Position numbers and translations under genes: made by a program. Source: SIG299 sp045531895 (GTDB lineage Bacteria; Bacillota; Clostridia; Lachnospirales; Lachnospiraceae). From it: DNA of 64,000 bases. The notes beneath the pieces were generated by a model, which was given only the letters and a program-made list of their open reading frames with translations, was not told where the DNA came from and did not search any database. The first letter of the stretch is position 1. The number at the start of each line of letters is the position of its first letter. Location of the stretch: positions 1 to 64,000 of the forward strand of contig JAZSEW010000016.1 of assembly GCA_045531895.1 (NCBI GenBank), written 5' to 3'. This document shows positions 40,054 through 49,351 of this stretch, piece by piece.

Positions 40054-41406
40054 CTATAACGGCTTAATAACCTGCTTATAAATCCGGTACAGAAAAATAC
40101 TACTCAAAGTCAACGACATAATTTCTGCAATCGGAAATGCCAGCCAGATCAAATTCAAATTCCCTGTTAAAGAGAGCAGATATGCCACCGGAAGCAGCAC
40201 TACCAGCTGTCTTGCAATGGAGTTAATCATACTTAAGAATCCATTGCCCAGTGCCTGAAACATGGAACCGGTAATAATACAGTATCCGGCAAACATAAAG
40301 CTGATGCTGATAATTCGCAGTGCCGGAACACCAATCGCCAACATTTCTTCGGAAGCTTCAAACAACATAAATAACTGTGCCGGAAAAATCTGCATTATCA
40401 AAAATCCAACAGTCATTATGCCAACAGCATATGCCACCGACAGCTTGAATGTTTTCATAATGCGTTCCTTCTTTCTGGCACCATAGTTATAAGCAATAAT
40501 CGGCACCATACCGTTGTTCAAACCAAACACCGGCATAAAGATAAAGCTCTGTAACTTAAAGTATACCCCAAACACTGCCGCTGCCGTAGAAGAAAAACCC
40601 ATTAAAATCAAATTCATGCCATAGGTCATCACAGAACCGATGGAACCCATGATAATGGATGGCACGCCAACCGAATAAATCTTCTTAATAGCTCCTCCAT
40701 TTGGCACCAGTCCTTTCAAACTTAACTGAATATCCGGGTTTTTCTTAATGTTCAGCCAAAAGCCAAAGACTGCTGCAATAACCTGTCCGATAACGGTCGC
40801 CAATGCTGCACCGGTAATTCCCATGGCAGGAAATCCCAACAGACCAAAAATCAAAATCGGATCCAGAATAATATTGATAATGGCACCAAGTCCCTGTGTA
40901 TACATACTGTAAATGGTTCTTCCCGTTGCCTGTAACAGACGCTCTGTAATAAACTGTCCAAACAAACCAAAGGAAAATACCATCACCACGGAAAGGTATT
41001 GTTCTCCATATTCAATCAGTACTAAATCTTCCGTCTGGGTGGTAAAAAACCAACGGCTGCCGAAAATACCAAAAAATGCACAGGCAATAGCACTGAACAA
41101 CATCAGTAATATACCGTTATGAGCTGCTTTATTTGCAAGCTTCTGGTTCTTCTCACCAAGACTCTTAGAAAGCAATGCATTGATACCAACCCCTGTACCG
41201 GCGCCAATGGCAATCATTAAGTTTTGCACAGGAAAAGCCAAAGATACCGCTGTCAGGGCATCCTCACTGATTCTGGCAACAAAAATACTATCCACCACGT
41301 TATAAAGCGCCTGTACCAGCATGGAAATCATCATTGGCACAGCCATGCTGATAAGCAGCTTATTTTCGGGCATGTAGCCCATTTTATTCTCTTTTGTATT
41401 ATCCAT
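40054..41406 (-). CDS. MATE family efflux transporter
   Basis: The 450-residue membrane protein has the MATE pattern: MAVPMMISMLVQALYNVVDS in the first half and VGVPSIIMGSIGSVMTYGMN in the second, with about twelve helices. It should export drugs or metabolites by Na+ or H+ antiport. Its ATG overlaps the stop codon of pepF by one base (TAATG), so it is translated by reinitiation. It differs in sequence from the MATE protein at 7581-8972. The substrate is unknown. Confidence 0.92.
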   Translation of the reverse strand: MDNTKENKMGYMPENKLLISMAVPMMISMLVQALYNVVDSIFVARISEDALTAVSLAFPVQNLMIAIGAGTGVGINALLSKSLGEKNQKLANKAAHNGILLMLFSAIACAFFGIFGSRWFFTTQTEDLVLIEYGEQYLSVVMVFSFGLFGQFITERLLQATGRTIYSMYTQGLGAIINIILDPILIFGLLGFPAMGITGAALATVIGQVIAAVFGFWLNIKKNPDIQLSLKGLVPNGGAIKKIYSVGVPSIIMGSIGSVMTYGMNLILMGFSSTAAAVFGVYFKLQSFIFMPVFGLNNGMVPIIAYNYGARKKERIMKTFKLSVAYAVGIMTVGFLIMQIFPAQLFMLFEASEEMLAIGVPALRIISISFMFAGYCIITGSMFQALGNGFLSMINSIARQLVVLLPVAYLLSLTGNLNLIWLAFPIAEIMSLTLSSIFLYRIYKQVIKPL

Positions 41407-43205
41407 TATTTCATCAATTCTTCCATTTCGTCTAATAATCTGCCAAACATCTCAAGACCGGCATTGACCGGTTCCGGAGTTGTCATATCCACACCTGCAA
41501 TCTTAAGTAAATCGATTGGAGACTTAGAACAGCCACCGCTTAAGAACTTTAAGTAATCATCCACTGCCGGCTGACCTTCCTTTAAAATACGGTTTGCCAG
41601 TGCCACCGCAGCAGAGAAGCCGGTTGCATACTGGTAAACATAGAAATTGTAATAGAAATGCGGAATTCTTGCCCATTCCATTGCAATATCCTCATCCACT
41701 ACCATATCATCACCAAAGTACTTCTTGTTTAAATCATAGTACAGATTGCTTAATGCATCCGGAGTCAGGCTTTCTCCACGCTCACACATCTGATGAGTTA
41801 AAAGTTCAAATTCAGCAAACATAGTCTGACGATAAACTGTTCCGCGGAAGCTCTCTAAAAAATGATTAATTAAGTATGCTCTCTGCACCTTGTCCGTCGT
41901 ATTCTTTAACAAATGCTCCATCAATAATACTTCATTACAGGTGGAAGCTACTTCTGCCACAAAAATCACGTAGTTGGAATCCACATACGGCTGTGTCTTA
42001 TTGGACAGATAAGAATGCATGGCATGACCCATTTCATGGGCCAGCGTAAACATGTTATCCAAGGTGTCGTTATGGTTTAGCAGTACATATGGGTGCACAC
42101 CGTAAACGCCGGCAGAATAAGCACCGCTTCTCTTCCCCTCGTTCTCATATACGTCAATCCAGCGATTCTCAAAGCCCTCCTTGACTACTGCACGGTATTC
42201 CTCACCAAGCGGTGCCAATGCTTCATACACCGTCTGCTTTGCCTGTTCAAACGGAATCTTCACATCAGCTTCCTTTACCAGCGGAGTATATAAATCATAC
42301 ATATGAAGCTCGTCCACACCAAGCAATTTCTTACGGATAGACACATAACGGTGCATCTTGTCAAGGTTCTGGTGAATCGCCTCAATTAAATTGGTATAAA
42401 CAGAGGCAGGCACATTAGTTGCATCCACCGCTGCTTCCAAACAACTGTTATACTTTCTTGCCTTTGCATAGAACCAGTGTGCCTTTAACTTTCCGGCATA
42501 GGTTGCCGCCAGCGTATTGCGATAGCTCTTGTAAGTAGCGTACATTGCTTTGAATGCCTCTGCACGTACTCTGCGGTCACTGCTCTCTAAAAATGGCACA
42601 TATCTGCCATGGGTTAAACGAACCTTTTCACCGTTTTCATCCGTAATTTCCGGGAACACCAGATCCGCATTGTTAAACATAGAGAATACATTGTCGGAGG
42701 TTCCGGTTACATCACCTGCCGAAGCAAGCAGCTGCTCCATCTCGGCAGAAAGCTTGTGAGCCTTTCTGCGAAGCAGATTGTTAATCGCATTGCGGAATAC
42801 TTCCAGTTCCGGCTTTTCCTTGTAAAACTGCTCTAAAGTTTCCTCCGGAATTGCTAAAATTTCCGGTACCATAAACGCAGATTTTTCACCAATGGACACA
42901 AACAGAGTTCTCACCTGCATTACCAGTGCCTGATTCTCCGTGTTGGTGGTGTCCACATCGGAGCAACGACTGGCATAAGAAAACGCCAAATCACCGATAC
43001 GGCTGATTTCATCATCTAAATGCATTGCCTGATACAGATTTTCTGCGGACGCGCCCATGCGCCCCTGATAGGTTTCCAGTTCATCTGCCAGCTTCTTAAC
43101 TGTTTCCAAATCCTTTTTCCAGTCTTCTACAGTGGCATACATATCCTCAACCTTCCATGTATCTTCTACCTTAACCTGACTTCTTTTTAATAATTCTTTC
43201 GCCAT
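41406..43205 (-). CDS. pepF: Oligoendopeptidase F
   Basis: The 599-residue enzyme is an M3B metallopeptidase. The zinc site HEMGHAMHSYLS lies near residue 385, and the N-terminal half is helical (VEDMYATVEDWKKDLETVKK). PepF cuts short peptides of about 7-17 residues in the cytoplasm. It starts 53 bp after a long palindromic element that itself abuts hflC. The MATE gene follows with an overlapping stop/start. The length is as usual for the family. Confidence 0.95.
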   Translation of the reverse strand: MAKELLKRSQVKVEDTWKVEDMYATVEDWKKDLETVKKLADELETYQGRMGASAENLYQAMHLDDEISRIGDLAFSYASRCSDVDTTNTENQALVMQVRTLFVSIGEKSAFMVPEILAIPEETLEQFYKEKPELEVFRNAINNLLRRKAHKLSAEMEQLLASAGDVTGTSDNVFSMFNNADLVFPEITDENGEKVRLTHGRYVPFLESSDRRVRAEAFKAMYATYKSYRNTLAATYAGKLKAHWFYAKARKYNSCLEAAVDATNVPASVYTNLIEAIHQNLDKMHRYVSIRKKLLGVDELHMYDLYTPLVKEADVKIPFEQAKQTVYEALAPLGEEYRAVVKEGFENRWIDVYENEGKRSGAYSAGVYGVHPYVLLNHNDTLDNMFTLAHEMGHAMHSYLSNKTQPYVDSNYVIFVAEVASTCNEVLLMEHLLKNTTDKVQRAYLINHFLESFRGTVYRQTMFAEFELLTHQMCERGESLTPDALSNLYYDLNKKYFGDDMVVDEDIAMEWARIPHFYYNFYVYQYATGFSAAVALANRILKEGQPAVDDYLKFLSGGCSKSPIDLLKIAGVDMTTPEPVNAGLEMFGRLLDEMEELMK

Positions 43206-43258
43206 CTTATTATTCCTCTCATTTCTTTTATACTTTTGCTTTCACACCTTCGCCTTGA

Positions 43259-43373
43259 GAATAGTCATTTTTTGAGAACCCTTGAGTGACGTCGGTACTT
43301 GGTGAGGTATTTTCGAACCTAGTACCGCTACGTCGTGAGGGAGCGAGAGCGTGTTTTTAAAAAATGACTATTC
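43259..43373. repeat. 115-bp palindromic element joined to the hflC stop codon
   Basis: The outer arms GAATAGTCATTTTTT and AAAAAATGACTATTC are perfect complements. Inside are an inner stem (GGTACT/AGTACC with GGT/ACC) and a purine-rich stretch GTCGTGAGGGAGCGAGAGCG. The hflC stop TAG is part of the right arm (43370-43368). The inner sequence GTNGTGA..AGCGA..GAG resembles that of the element at 16672-16797, weakly. The 53 bp between the element and pepF hold nothing else I recognise apart from the translation start region. Confidence 0.65.
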
Positions 43374-44279
43374 GATTTCATTGAAAATCTGTGCAATCGG
43401 AGAATCCTCATCCAGAATCAGTGTCTTATTCTCACCGACTAAGGAGGCCTTTGCCGCATCTAACGCTAATACAAATGTATAAAAATCACTTCTGGACTGG
43501 TCGGAATAAACCGCCGATAACTTCTTCATGTATTCTGCCTCACCTTCCGCAATGGTAGCCTCTGCCTGTGCTTTTGCCTCGGAAATGCTGACAGAAATTT
43601 CATAGTCAGTCTGGGTGCGGATTTTGGTGGCTTCCGCTTCACCTTCTGCGATGAAAGAGGCTGCAATATTATTACGTTCGGAAATCATACGCTCATACAC
43701 CGCATTTTTGTTATCATCCGGCAAATCCAGACGCTTAATTTCCACCGTAATAAGCTCAATTCCATACTGTTCCATGGAATTCCCCAGATTATTCATAATC
43801 ATCTGGGTCAATTCACCATCTCGACCGCTGATAACCTCCGCCTGCTCGAGACTGGAAATAATATTCTTCATGGACATAAATACTGCAGCATTGATACGGC
43901 TCTCTGCATTTGCCACCTGAGAGTTTAACGTCTGCACAAAAACCTGAGGGTCTGTAATTTTCCAAAGTACATAGCTGTCCGCCACCATCGTTTTCTTATC
44001 CATGGTAATTACATCAGAAGCAGCCAGGTCATAAATCAGGATTTCCTTTGGTAATGTATCAGTGCTCTGAATAAATGGTACCTTAAAGCTTAACCCTGCT
44101 TCATCAATGACATATTCAATTTTTCCGAACTGCTTTACCAGTGTATATTCATTTTCTGCAGTTACTACCATAGAACTGCCAAGTACAATCACTGCCGCAA
44201 TCGCAACAATAATTAAAAGTGCTCCAAGCAGACCGCCGCCGGACTTCTTCTTCTGTTCAGGCATTACATATTCTTCCAT
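43368..44279 (-). CDS. hflC: HflC-type SPFH membrane protein
   Basis: The 303-residue protein has one N-terminal membrane helix (LGALLIIVAIAAVIVLGSSM) and an SPFH/Band 7 domain (YTLVKQFGKIEYVIDEAGLS, then KRLDLPDDNKNAVYERMISE). A coiled-coil part rich in Ala/Glu (AEGEAEATKIRTQ, SEAKAQAEATIAEGEA) follows. HflC and HflK form a membrane cage around the FtsH protease in other bacteria. AAGGAG precedes the start, 14 bp after hflK. The stop codon is supplied by the adjacent palindrome. Confidence 0.9.
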   Translation of the reverse strand: MEEYVMPEQKKKSGGGLLGALLIIVAIAAVIVLGSSMVVTAENEYTLVKQFGKIEYVIDEAGLSFKVPFIQSTDTLPKEILIYDLAASDVITMDKKTMVADSYVLWKITDPQVFVQTLNSQVANAESRINAAVFMSMKNIISSLEQAEVISGRDGELTQMIMNNLGNSMEQYGIELITVEIKRLDLPDDNKNAVYERMISERNNIAASFIAEGEAEATKIRTQTDYEISVSISEAKAQAEATIAEGEAEYMKKLSAVYSDQSRSDFYTFVLALDAAKASLVGENKTLILDEDSPIAQIFNEIE

Positions 44280-44293
44280 AGTTTTTCTCCTTC

Positions 44294-45211
44294 CTATTCA
44301 CCAAATGTATCCAGTGGCAGAATTTTCTGCACACTGCCGTCACCATTGTCGATAATTACTTCTAAATCAGGAAGGATCTCCTGCATAGTTTCATAAAACA
44401 TACGCTGCTTTGTAATCAACGGATACTTTATATATTCTTCGTATAATGCATTGAAACGGGCTGCCTGACCTTCTGCCTCATTAATACGAGCTTCCTTTTC
44501 AGCCTCTGCCTGCTTCTTAATCTGATCTACTTCAGCTTCTGCCTGCGGCATCTGCTCACTACGATACTTATTTGCGTTATTAATGGCAGTTTCCTTGCCC
44601 TGCTTTGCTGTTTCTACTGCCTTAAATGCTTCTACAACCTCTGCTGTCGGTGGCTCTGCGTCCTGAATGGAAATATTCACAAGCTGAATACCAATGTCCT
44701 GCACATCCAGCTGCGCCATCAGTTCTTCTCTGATTTTAGACTGAATTTCGCCCTTACCTGTGGTAATTACACTATCTACATCATAGGAGCCAATCACGGA
44801 ACGGATGCAGCCCTGTGCCATATTTTTTAATATAAGCACCGGATTTTCGGAAGCATACACCGCCTTAATCGGATCACTTACCTTGTATTCCAGAAAGAAA
44901 TCTACATTAACAAAATTATAGTCCGAGGTAATCATTAGGGACTCGTCCTCAATAGACATATTTGTATTCAGATCATAACCAATAGAAAGGCCCTTGATTG
45001 TGGTATCTACTTTGGTTACTTTCTGAATAAACGGAATCTTAAAGTGTAAACCCGGAGAATCCTCCTTTTCCGGTTTACCAAAGGTAGTTACTACTGCCTG
45101 TTCCTGCTCTCCAATCGTATAATAGCTGTTGAATCCAAGAATCAGTAAAGCAAGAACTACTACTACAATCTTTACTATCCGTACAACATTTTTTGCATCA
45201 TTCTGATTCAT
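44294..45211 (-). CDS. hflK: HflK-type SPFH membrane protein
   Basis: The 305-residue protein has one N-terminal membrane helix (IVKIVVVVLALLILGFNSYY) and a Band 7 domain (QEQAVVTTFGKPEKEDSPGL). The HflK-typical VSIQDAEPPTAEVVEAFKAV segment comes before an Ala/Glu-rich coiled coil. With HflC it modulates FtsH-dependent proteolysis. AAAAGGAGG lies 8 bp upstream of the ATG. It heads the hflK-hflC pair. Confidence 0.92.
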   Translation of the reverse strand: MNQNDAKNVVRIVKIVVVVLALLILGFNSYYTIGEQEQAVVTTFGKPEKEDSPGLHFKIPFIQKVTKVDTTIKGLSIGYDLNTNMSIEDESLMITSDYNFVNVDFFLEYKVSDPIKAVYASENPVLILKNMAQGCIRSVIGSYDVDSVITTGKGEIQSKIREELMAQLDVQDIGIQLVNISIQDAEPPTAEVVEAFKAVETAKQGKETAINNANKYRSEQMPQAEAEVDQIKKQAEAEKEARINEAEGQAARFNALYEEYIKYPLITKQRMFYETMQEILPDLEVIIDNGDGSVQKILPLDTFGE

Positions 45212-45255
45212 TTGTTATCCTCCTTTTTTCTCCTTTTTTCTTTATTCAGAGCGCA

Positions 45256-45301
45256 AGGGGCTGATGCAAAATGCAACCCTGCATTTTACAACAACCCCTT
45301 C
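45256..45301. repeat. Imperfect palindrome between HAD and hflK genes
   Basis: AAGGGGCTGATGCAAAATGCA and its partner ending ACAACCCCTT pair over about 20 bp with few mismatches and a short loop. No U-tract follows on the minus strand. It could be a weak terminator after the HAD gene or a structured leader of hflK. Confidence 0.5.
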
Positions 45302-45309
45302 CCCGCATT

Positions 45310-45957
45310 TTATAATGACACAATCATCTGTGCCATATCTTCTACTGTTTCTGCAATGTATGCAGCACCGGCTGCCTCCAGTTCTTTCCTGTCACCAAAG
45401 CCATACAGTACTCCCATACATTTAAGACCACATTTGCCTGCACCAATCACGTCAAATTTCCGGTCACCCACCATCAGCACGTCGTCCAAGTCTGTAATAC
45501 CGTGCTTTTCCAATGCATAGCGGATAACCTCCTCTTTTTCATTGCGTTTTGCGTCATCACAGGAGCCGCAAATATCATCAAAGTAGCCATCCAATCCAAA
45601 ATGCTCCAGTATCTTTACTGCCAGATGCTCCGGTTTGGAGGTAGCTACAATTAATACCTTACCTGCTTCCTTTAGACGTTGCAGGGCATTTTCCATTCCA
45701 TCATAAACAGCATTTTCATACATACCGGTAGGAATGAATCTCTCCCGGTATTTTTCTATAGCCAAAGTTGCTGTTTCATCGTCAAAGCCAAAGCCCTCTT
45801 TGAAGCTCGTCCGCAGAGGCGGACCGATATACCGCTCCAGTTCTGCCCTGCTTTCCACCTCAATGCCGAAATGGTTCAGTGCATACTCAAAGCATCTGGT
45901 AATGCCCTCTGCCGGATTAGTAATGGTACCGTCTAAGTCCATAAAGATATATTCCAT
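45310..45957 (-). CDS. HAD family phosphatase, phosphoglycolate phosphatase-like
   Basis: The 215-residue protein has the nucleophile motif FMDLDGTITN, the helical cap (YIGPPLRTSFKEGFGFDDET), motif II VATSKPEHLA and the acidic motif VLMVGDRKFDVIGA. It resembles Gph/PpaX-type enzymes that remove phosphate from small molecules. It lies 36 bp after the phosphoglucomutase gene on the same strand and could act on sugar phosphates. The exact substrate is not readable. Confidence 0.9.
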   Translation of the reverse strand: MEYIFMDLDGTITNPAEGITRCFEYALNHFGIEVESRAELERYIGPPLRTSFKEGFGFDDETATLAIEKYRERFIPTGMYENAVYDGMENALQRLKEAGKVLIVATSKPEHLAVKILEHFGLDGYFDDICGSCDDAKRNEKEEVIRYALEKHGITDLDDVLMVGDRKFDVIGAGKCGLKCMGVLYGFGDRKELEAAGAAYIAETVEDMAQMIVSL

Positions 45958-45993
45958 TTAAGAACCTCTCTAAACTCTTCACACAACGGAAGA

Positions 45994-47724
45994 TTAAAAA
46001 GCGTTAATCATATCATTTACGCTGTCTGCAAGTGCTTTGGACTTACTTTCCGCATCCTCTAAAGATGTGCCTACAATACCGTAGTACAGCTTAATCTTTG
46101 GTTCTGTACCGGATGGACGAACACAAATCCATGTGTTGTTTTCCATCTCAAAATACAGCACATTGGAAGCCGGAAGACCGGTAGGAGTCACTTCACCGGT
46201 TGCCAGATTCTTAATGGTATCCTTCTTGTAGTCACGGATAGCAGTAATCTTGTAGCCGCCAACCTCTGCAGGTGGGTTCTCACGAAGAGAAGTCATGATG
46301 CTCTGAATCTTGTCCAGTCCTTCAATACCCTTCATGGTTACAGATACGATGCCGTCCTTATAATAGCCGTAACGGTCATATAACTCAATCATGGCATCCC
46401 ATAATGTCATGTTCTTTGTCTTATAATACGCAGCTGCTTCACAAAGCGCCATTGTAGCAACAACCGCATCCTTATCTCTTGCATGGTCACCAATAAGGCA
46501 GCCATAGCTTTCTTCAAAACCGAACAGGTAAGTACCTGTACCGTTCAATTCGAACTCAAGCATCTTCTGACCGATAAACTTAAAGCCGGTGAGACACTCA
46601 TACATATCTACATTATAGTACTTAGCAATAGCCTTTGCCATATCAGTGGAAACAATCGTGGAAACGAGAGCTCCGTTTGCAGGAAGTCCCTTAAGTTCCT
46701 TCAACTGACCTATTTCATAATCAGCAAGGAGACAGCCGGACATATTACCGGTTAAGGAAATATACTCGCCGGACTTGGTATCCTTAACGTATACACCGAG
46801 ACGGTCTGCGTCAGGGTCATTGGCAAGAACCAGGTCTGCATCCACTTCTTTTGCAAGCTTTAAGCCAAGGGCAAATGCTTCTGCTGCTTCCGGATTTGGA
46901 TAGCTTACGGTTGGGAAGTTGCCATCCGGTAATTCCTGTTCCTTAACTACATAAACATTTTCAAAACCAAGCTCTTTCAGCACTCTTCTTACCGGAACAT
47001 TACCTGTACCGTGAAGTGGTGTGTAAACAATCTTTAATTCCTTCGCTGTCTGCTGAATGCAGTCCGGACGAAGCACTAACTTCTTTAAAGTTTCAATGTA
47101 CTTATCATCAATTTCTTTACCGATAACGTGGTACAGACCTGCTGCCACAGCGTCAGCCTCGGTCATTGTCTTTACTGTGTTAAAATCAGTAACAGCTTTT
47201 ACTTCCTTTAAAATTTCCACGTCATGAGGAGGTGTAATCTGTGCGCCATCCTCCCAGTAAACCTTATAACCGTTATATTCCGGCGGATTGTGACTTGCTG
47301 TAATGTTAATACCGGAAACACATCCTAATTCTCTTAATGCAAAGGATAACTCCGGAGTAGGACGAAGGCTTTCAAAAATATACACAGGAATGCCATTTGC
47401 GCAAAGACAAAGTGCTGCTTCCTTTGCAAATTCCGGAGACATGCGACGGGAGTCAAATGCAATTGCCACGCCCTTTGCCTGCTTGCCGGCACGGATAATG
47501 TAGTTTGCCAGACCCTGAGTAGCCTTACGAACAGTATAAATGTTCATACGGTTGATACCTGCACCGATAATACCGCGTAAGCCGCCTGTACCAAACTCTA
47601 ATTCGGTATAGAAGCGCTCCTTGATTTCCTTCTCATCATCCTTGATGCTCTCCAGTTCTTTCTTTGTTTCAGCATCGAAATACGGATTACTTAACCATTC
47701 TTCATACATTTTCTTGTAGTCCAT
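45994..47724 (-). CDS. Phosphoglucomutase/phosphomannomutase
   Basis: The 576-residue enzyme is an alpha-D-phosphohexomutase. The phosphoserine loop is ITASHNPPEYNGYK, the metal loop is NDPDADRLGV and the sugar loop is GFEESYG. The phosphate-binding C-terminal RPSGTEPKIKLYYG is also present. It interconverts hexose 1- and 6-phosphates, linking glycogen and cell-wall precursor synthesis to glycolysis. AAAGGAGG precedes the ATG. The length fits the long PgcA-like type of Firmicutes. Confidence 0.95.
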   Translation of the reverse strand: MDYKKMYEEWLSNPYFDAETKKELESIKDDEKEIKERFYTELEFGTGGLRGIIGAGINRMNIYTVRKATQGLANYIIRAGKQAKGVAIAFDSRRMSPEFAKEAALCLCANGIPVYIFESLRPTPELSFALRELGCVSGINITASHNPPEYNGYKVYWEDGAQITPPHDVEILKEVKAVTDFNTVKTMTEADAVAAGLYHVIGKEIDDKYIETLKKLVLRPDCIQQTAKELKIVYTPLHGTGNVPVRRVLKELGFENVYVVKEQELPDGNFPTVSYPNPEAAEAFALGLKLAKEVDADLVLANDPDADRLGVYVKDTKSGEYISLTGNMSGCLLADYEIGQLKELKGLPANGALVSTIVSTDMAKAIAKYYNVDMYECLTGFKFIGQKMLEFELNGTGTYLFGFEESYGCLIGDHARDKDAVVATMALCEAAAYYKTKNMTLWDAMIELYDRYGYYKDGIVSVTMKGIEGLDKIQSIMTSLRENPPAEVGGYKITAIRDYKKDTIKNLATGEVTPTGLPASNVLYFEMENNTWICVRPSGTEPKIKLYYGIVGTSLEDAESKSKALADSVNDMINAF

Positions 47725-47783
47725 TTTAGTCCTCCTTTAGTTTGTGCGTTTCATTCCAGGCAAATAAAACACCAGTTGTATAC

Positions 47784-47812
47784 ATTTTATCATTTTATAA
47801 CGCAAATCGCAA
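47784..47812 (-). promoter_or_regulatory. Promoter of the phosphoglucomutase gene
   Basis: TTGCGA (47812-47807) and TAAAAT (47789-47784) are 17 bp apart on the minus strand. A second pair, TTGCGT with TATACA, lies a few bases downstream and is an alternative. Confidence 0.5.
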
Positions 47813-47817
47813 CACAA

Positions 47818-49323
47818 TTAATCAATCCAGCTGAAGTTATAGTAAGAATCTTCACCGTTATCGATTTCCGAACAGTTAAAATTCTTCACCGCACCATCAC
47901 TGCGGATAATTGTAACTACATAAGAGCCTATGATTTTTTCAAAGTCAATCGGCGCTCTTCCCAGATATTCTCCATCCAGATAAATTTCCGCTCCGCTTGG
48001 ACCAAGAATATATATCACATTATTCTTATTCAGCTTATACTGCGGCATATTACTGATAGAAACACTGGTCTGGGTTCCGGTATAATCACCATTGTCCACG
48101 TTTGTATCTTCTCCTGTGGTATTATTTCCCGTGTTCTCGTCTCCCGTTGTATTTTCGCCGGAAGACTCACCGCCAACATCAGGATTTTCTCCTTCTTCTC
48201 CGGGATCTTTAGTCGGATCATCATCCTCACCGCCACCTTCCACCGGCTGCTCTGTCAGAAATACGGAAAGACTCTGCTTCGGCTGATTAATCAATACTGT
48301 TGATTTATAAGAGGTATAACCACCTTCACTAAATTCAAATTCATAGGTGCCATATTCCAGTTCTACACCATCGGTATACAGCGTTTCCTCACCATCAATA
48401 TAAAGTGTCGCTCCCAATGGGTCAATGTTTATGGTCAGCCAGCCTTTCTGCACCGGTCCCCTTCCGTAATTAAACACATCAAAAACCGTCGTGGCATCCC
48501 TTGCTACCGTAACCTCTTCCGTGCCTTTGTATTTTCCACATTCCACTGTCACCTGGTAGGTTCCTTCTCTCACCAGATACGTAGCATTTCCTGACACCTT
48601 ATCCACTTTGGTGTTTCCGATAGCAATGGTCCCTCCTTTAAAATCCTCATAGTTTTCCAAAGCAATATAACCATGCCCTTTTGTAACCACAATCTCATAA
48701 ATCACCTGTCCAACACCACGGACAGTCACAACATCCACCGTCGGCTCCAGGTCATAAAGAGAAATCTGCCTGTCATTATTCATGACACAGACATTCTCCG
48801 TATAACGATAATTCAGGTTCCGAAAAGAAATCCGGTCATCACCGATAACCATATAGTCAACTCCGATTTTCTCCCATACATCTGTATTTTCCGGTTTTTC
48901 TCTCCTGTCTACCGCTTCACATGCTGTAGTAATCCATTCTTCCTTTGTATCTATCGTAAACCGGTATAAGCCGCCGGTTTCTAGCTGTGCTGCTGCCATC
49001 TGGACTCCATAGCCGTCAAAGAAAGTAGAGGCACCGGTATACACCAGCTTCTGCTCCTGCTCCTCCACTACATCATACACCGTAATCATTTTTACTTCCG
49101 TGTCCACTGCCAGTACCACCGCCAGTTGCTCTATTTCTGCCGGAACCGGAGTCACTGCGGCTGTCGGCGTACCGGCCGGTGCGATTCCGTGATTTTTCTT
49201 TTTCGGCTCCTCCGGTAAAAATAACAGTGCCGTACTCAATATAATTAACAAAATCAGCGTTACCATCACTGCAATCACACCGCCCCGGCTGCGCTTTCTT
49301 CTGTATCTTCTGTCATCCGTCAT
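47818..49323 (-). CDS. Membrane-anchored PEGA-domain surface protein
   Basis: The 501-residue protein has a basic N-terminus (RRYRRKRSRGG) and one membrane helix (IAVMVTLILLIILSTALLF), so the rest should lie outside the cell. The region of residues 60-270 has no family that I know. A PEGA domain follows (INIDPLGATLYIDGEETLYT), then an acidic Asn/Thr/Gly/Glu linker at about residues 360-420, and a second PEGA-like repeat (LGPSGAEIYLDGEYLGRAPI). PEGA domains occur in envelope and sporulation proteins. It lies 28 bp after the CotS-like gene. Confidence 0.82.
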   Translation of the reverse strand: MTDDRRYRRKRSRGGVIAVMVTLILLIILSTALLFLPEEPKKKNHGIAPAGTPTAAVTPVPAEIEQLAVVLAVDTEVKMITVYDVVEEQEQKLVYTGASTFFDGYGVQMAAAQLETGGLYRFTIDTKEEWITTACEAVDRREKPENTDVWEKIGVDYMVIGDDRISFRNLNYRYTENVCVMNNDRQISLYDLEPTVDVVTVRGVGQVIYEIVVTKGHGYIALENYEDFKGGTIAIGNTKVDKVSGNATYLVREGTYQVTVECGKYKGTEEVTVARDATTVFDVFNYGRGPVQKGWLTINIDPLGATLYIDGEETLYTDGVELEYGTYEFEFSEGGYTSYKSTVLINQPKQSLSVFLTEQPVEGGGEDDDPTKDPGEEGENPDVGGESSGENTTGDENTGNNTTGEDTNVDNGDYTGTQTSVSISNMPQYKLNKNNVIYILGPSGAEIYLDGEYLGRAPIDFEKIIGSYVVTIIRSDGAVKNFNCSEIDNGEDSYYNFSWID

Positions 49324-49351
49324 TTGTATTCTGGCTCCTTTCCTCTGTCTT

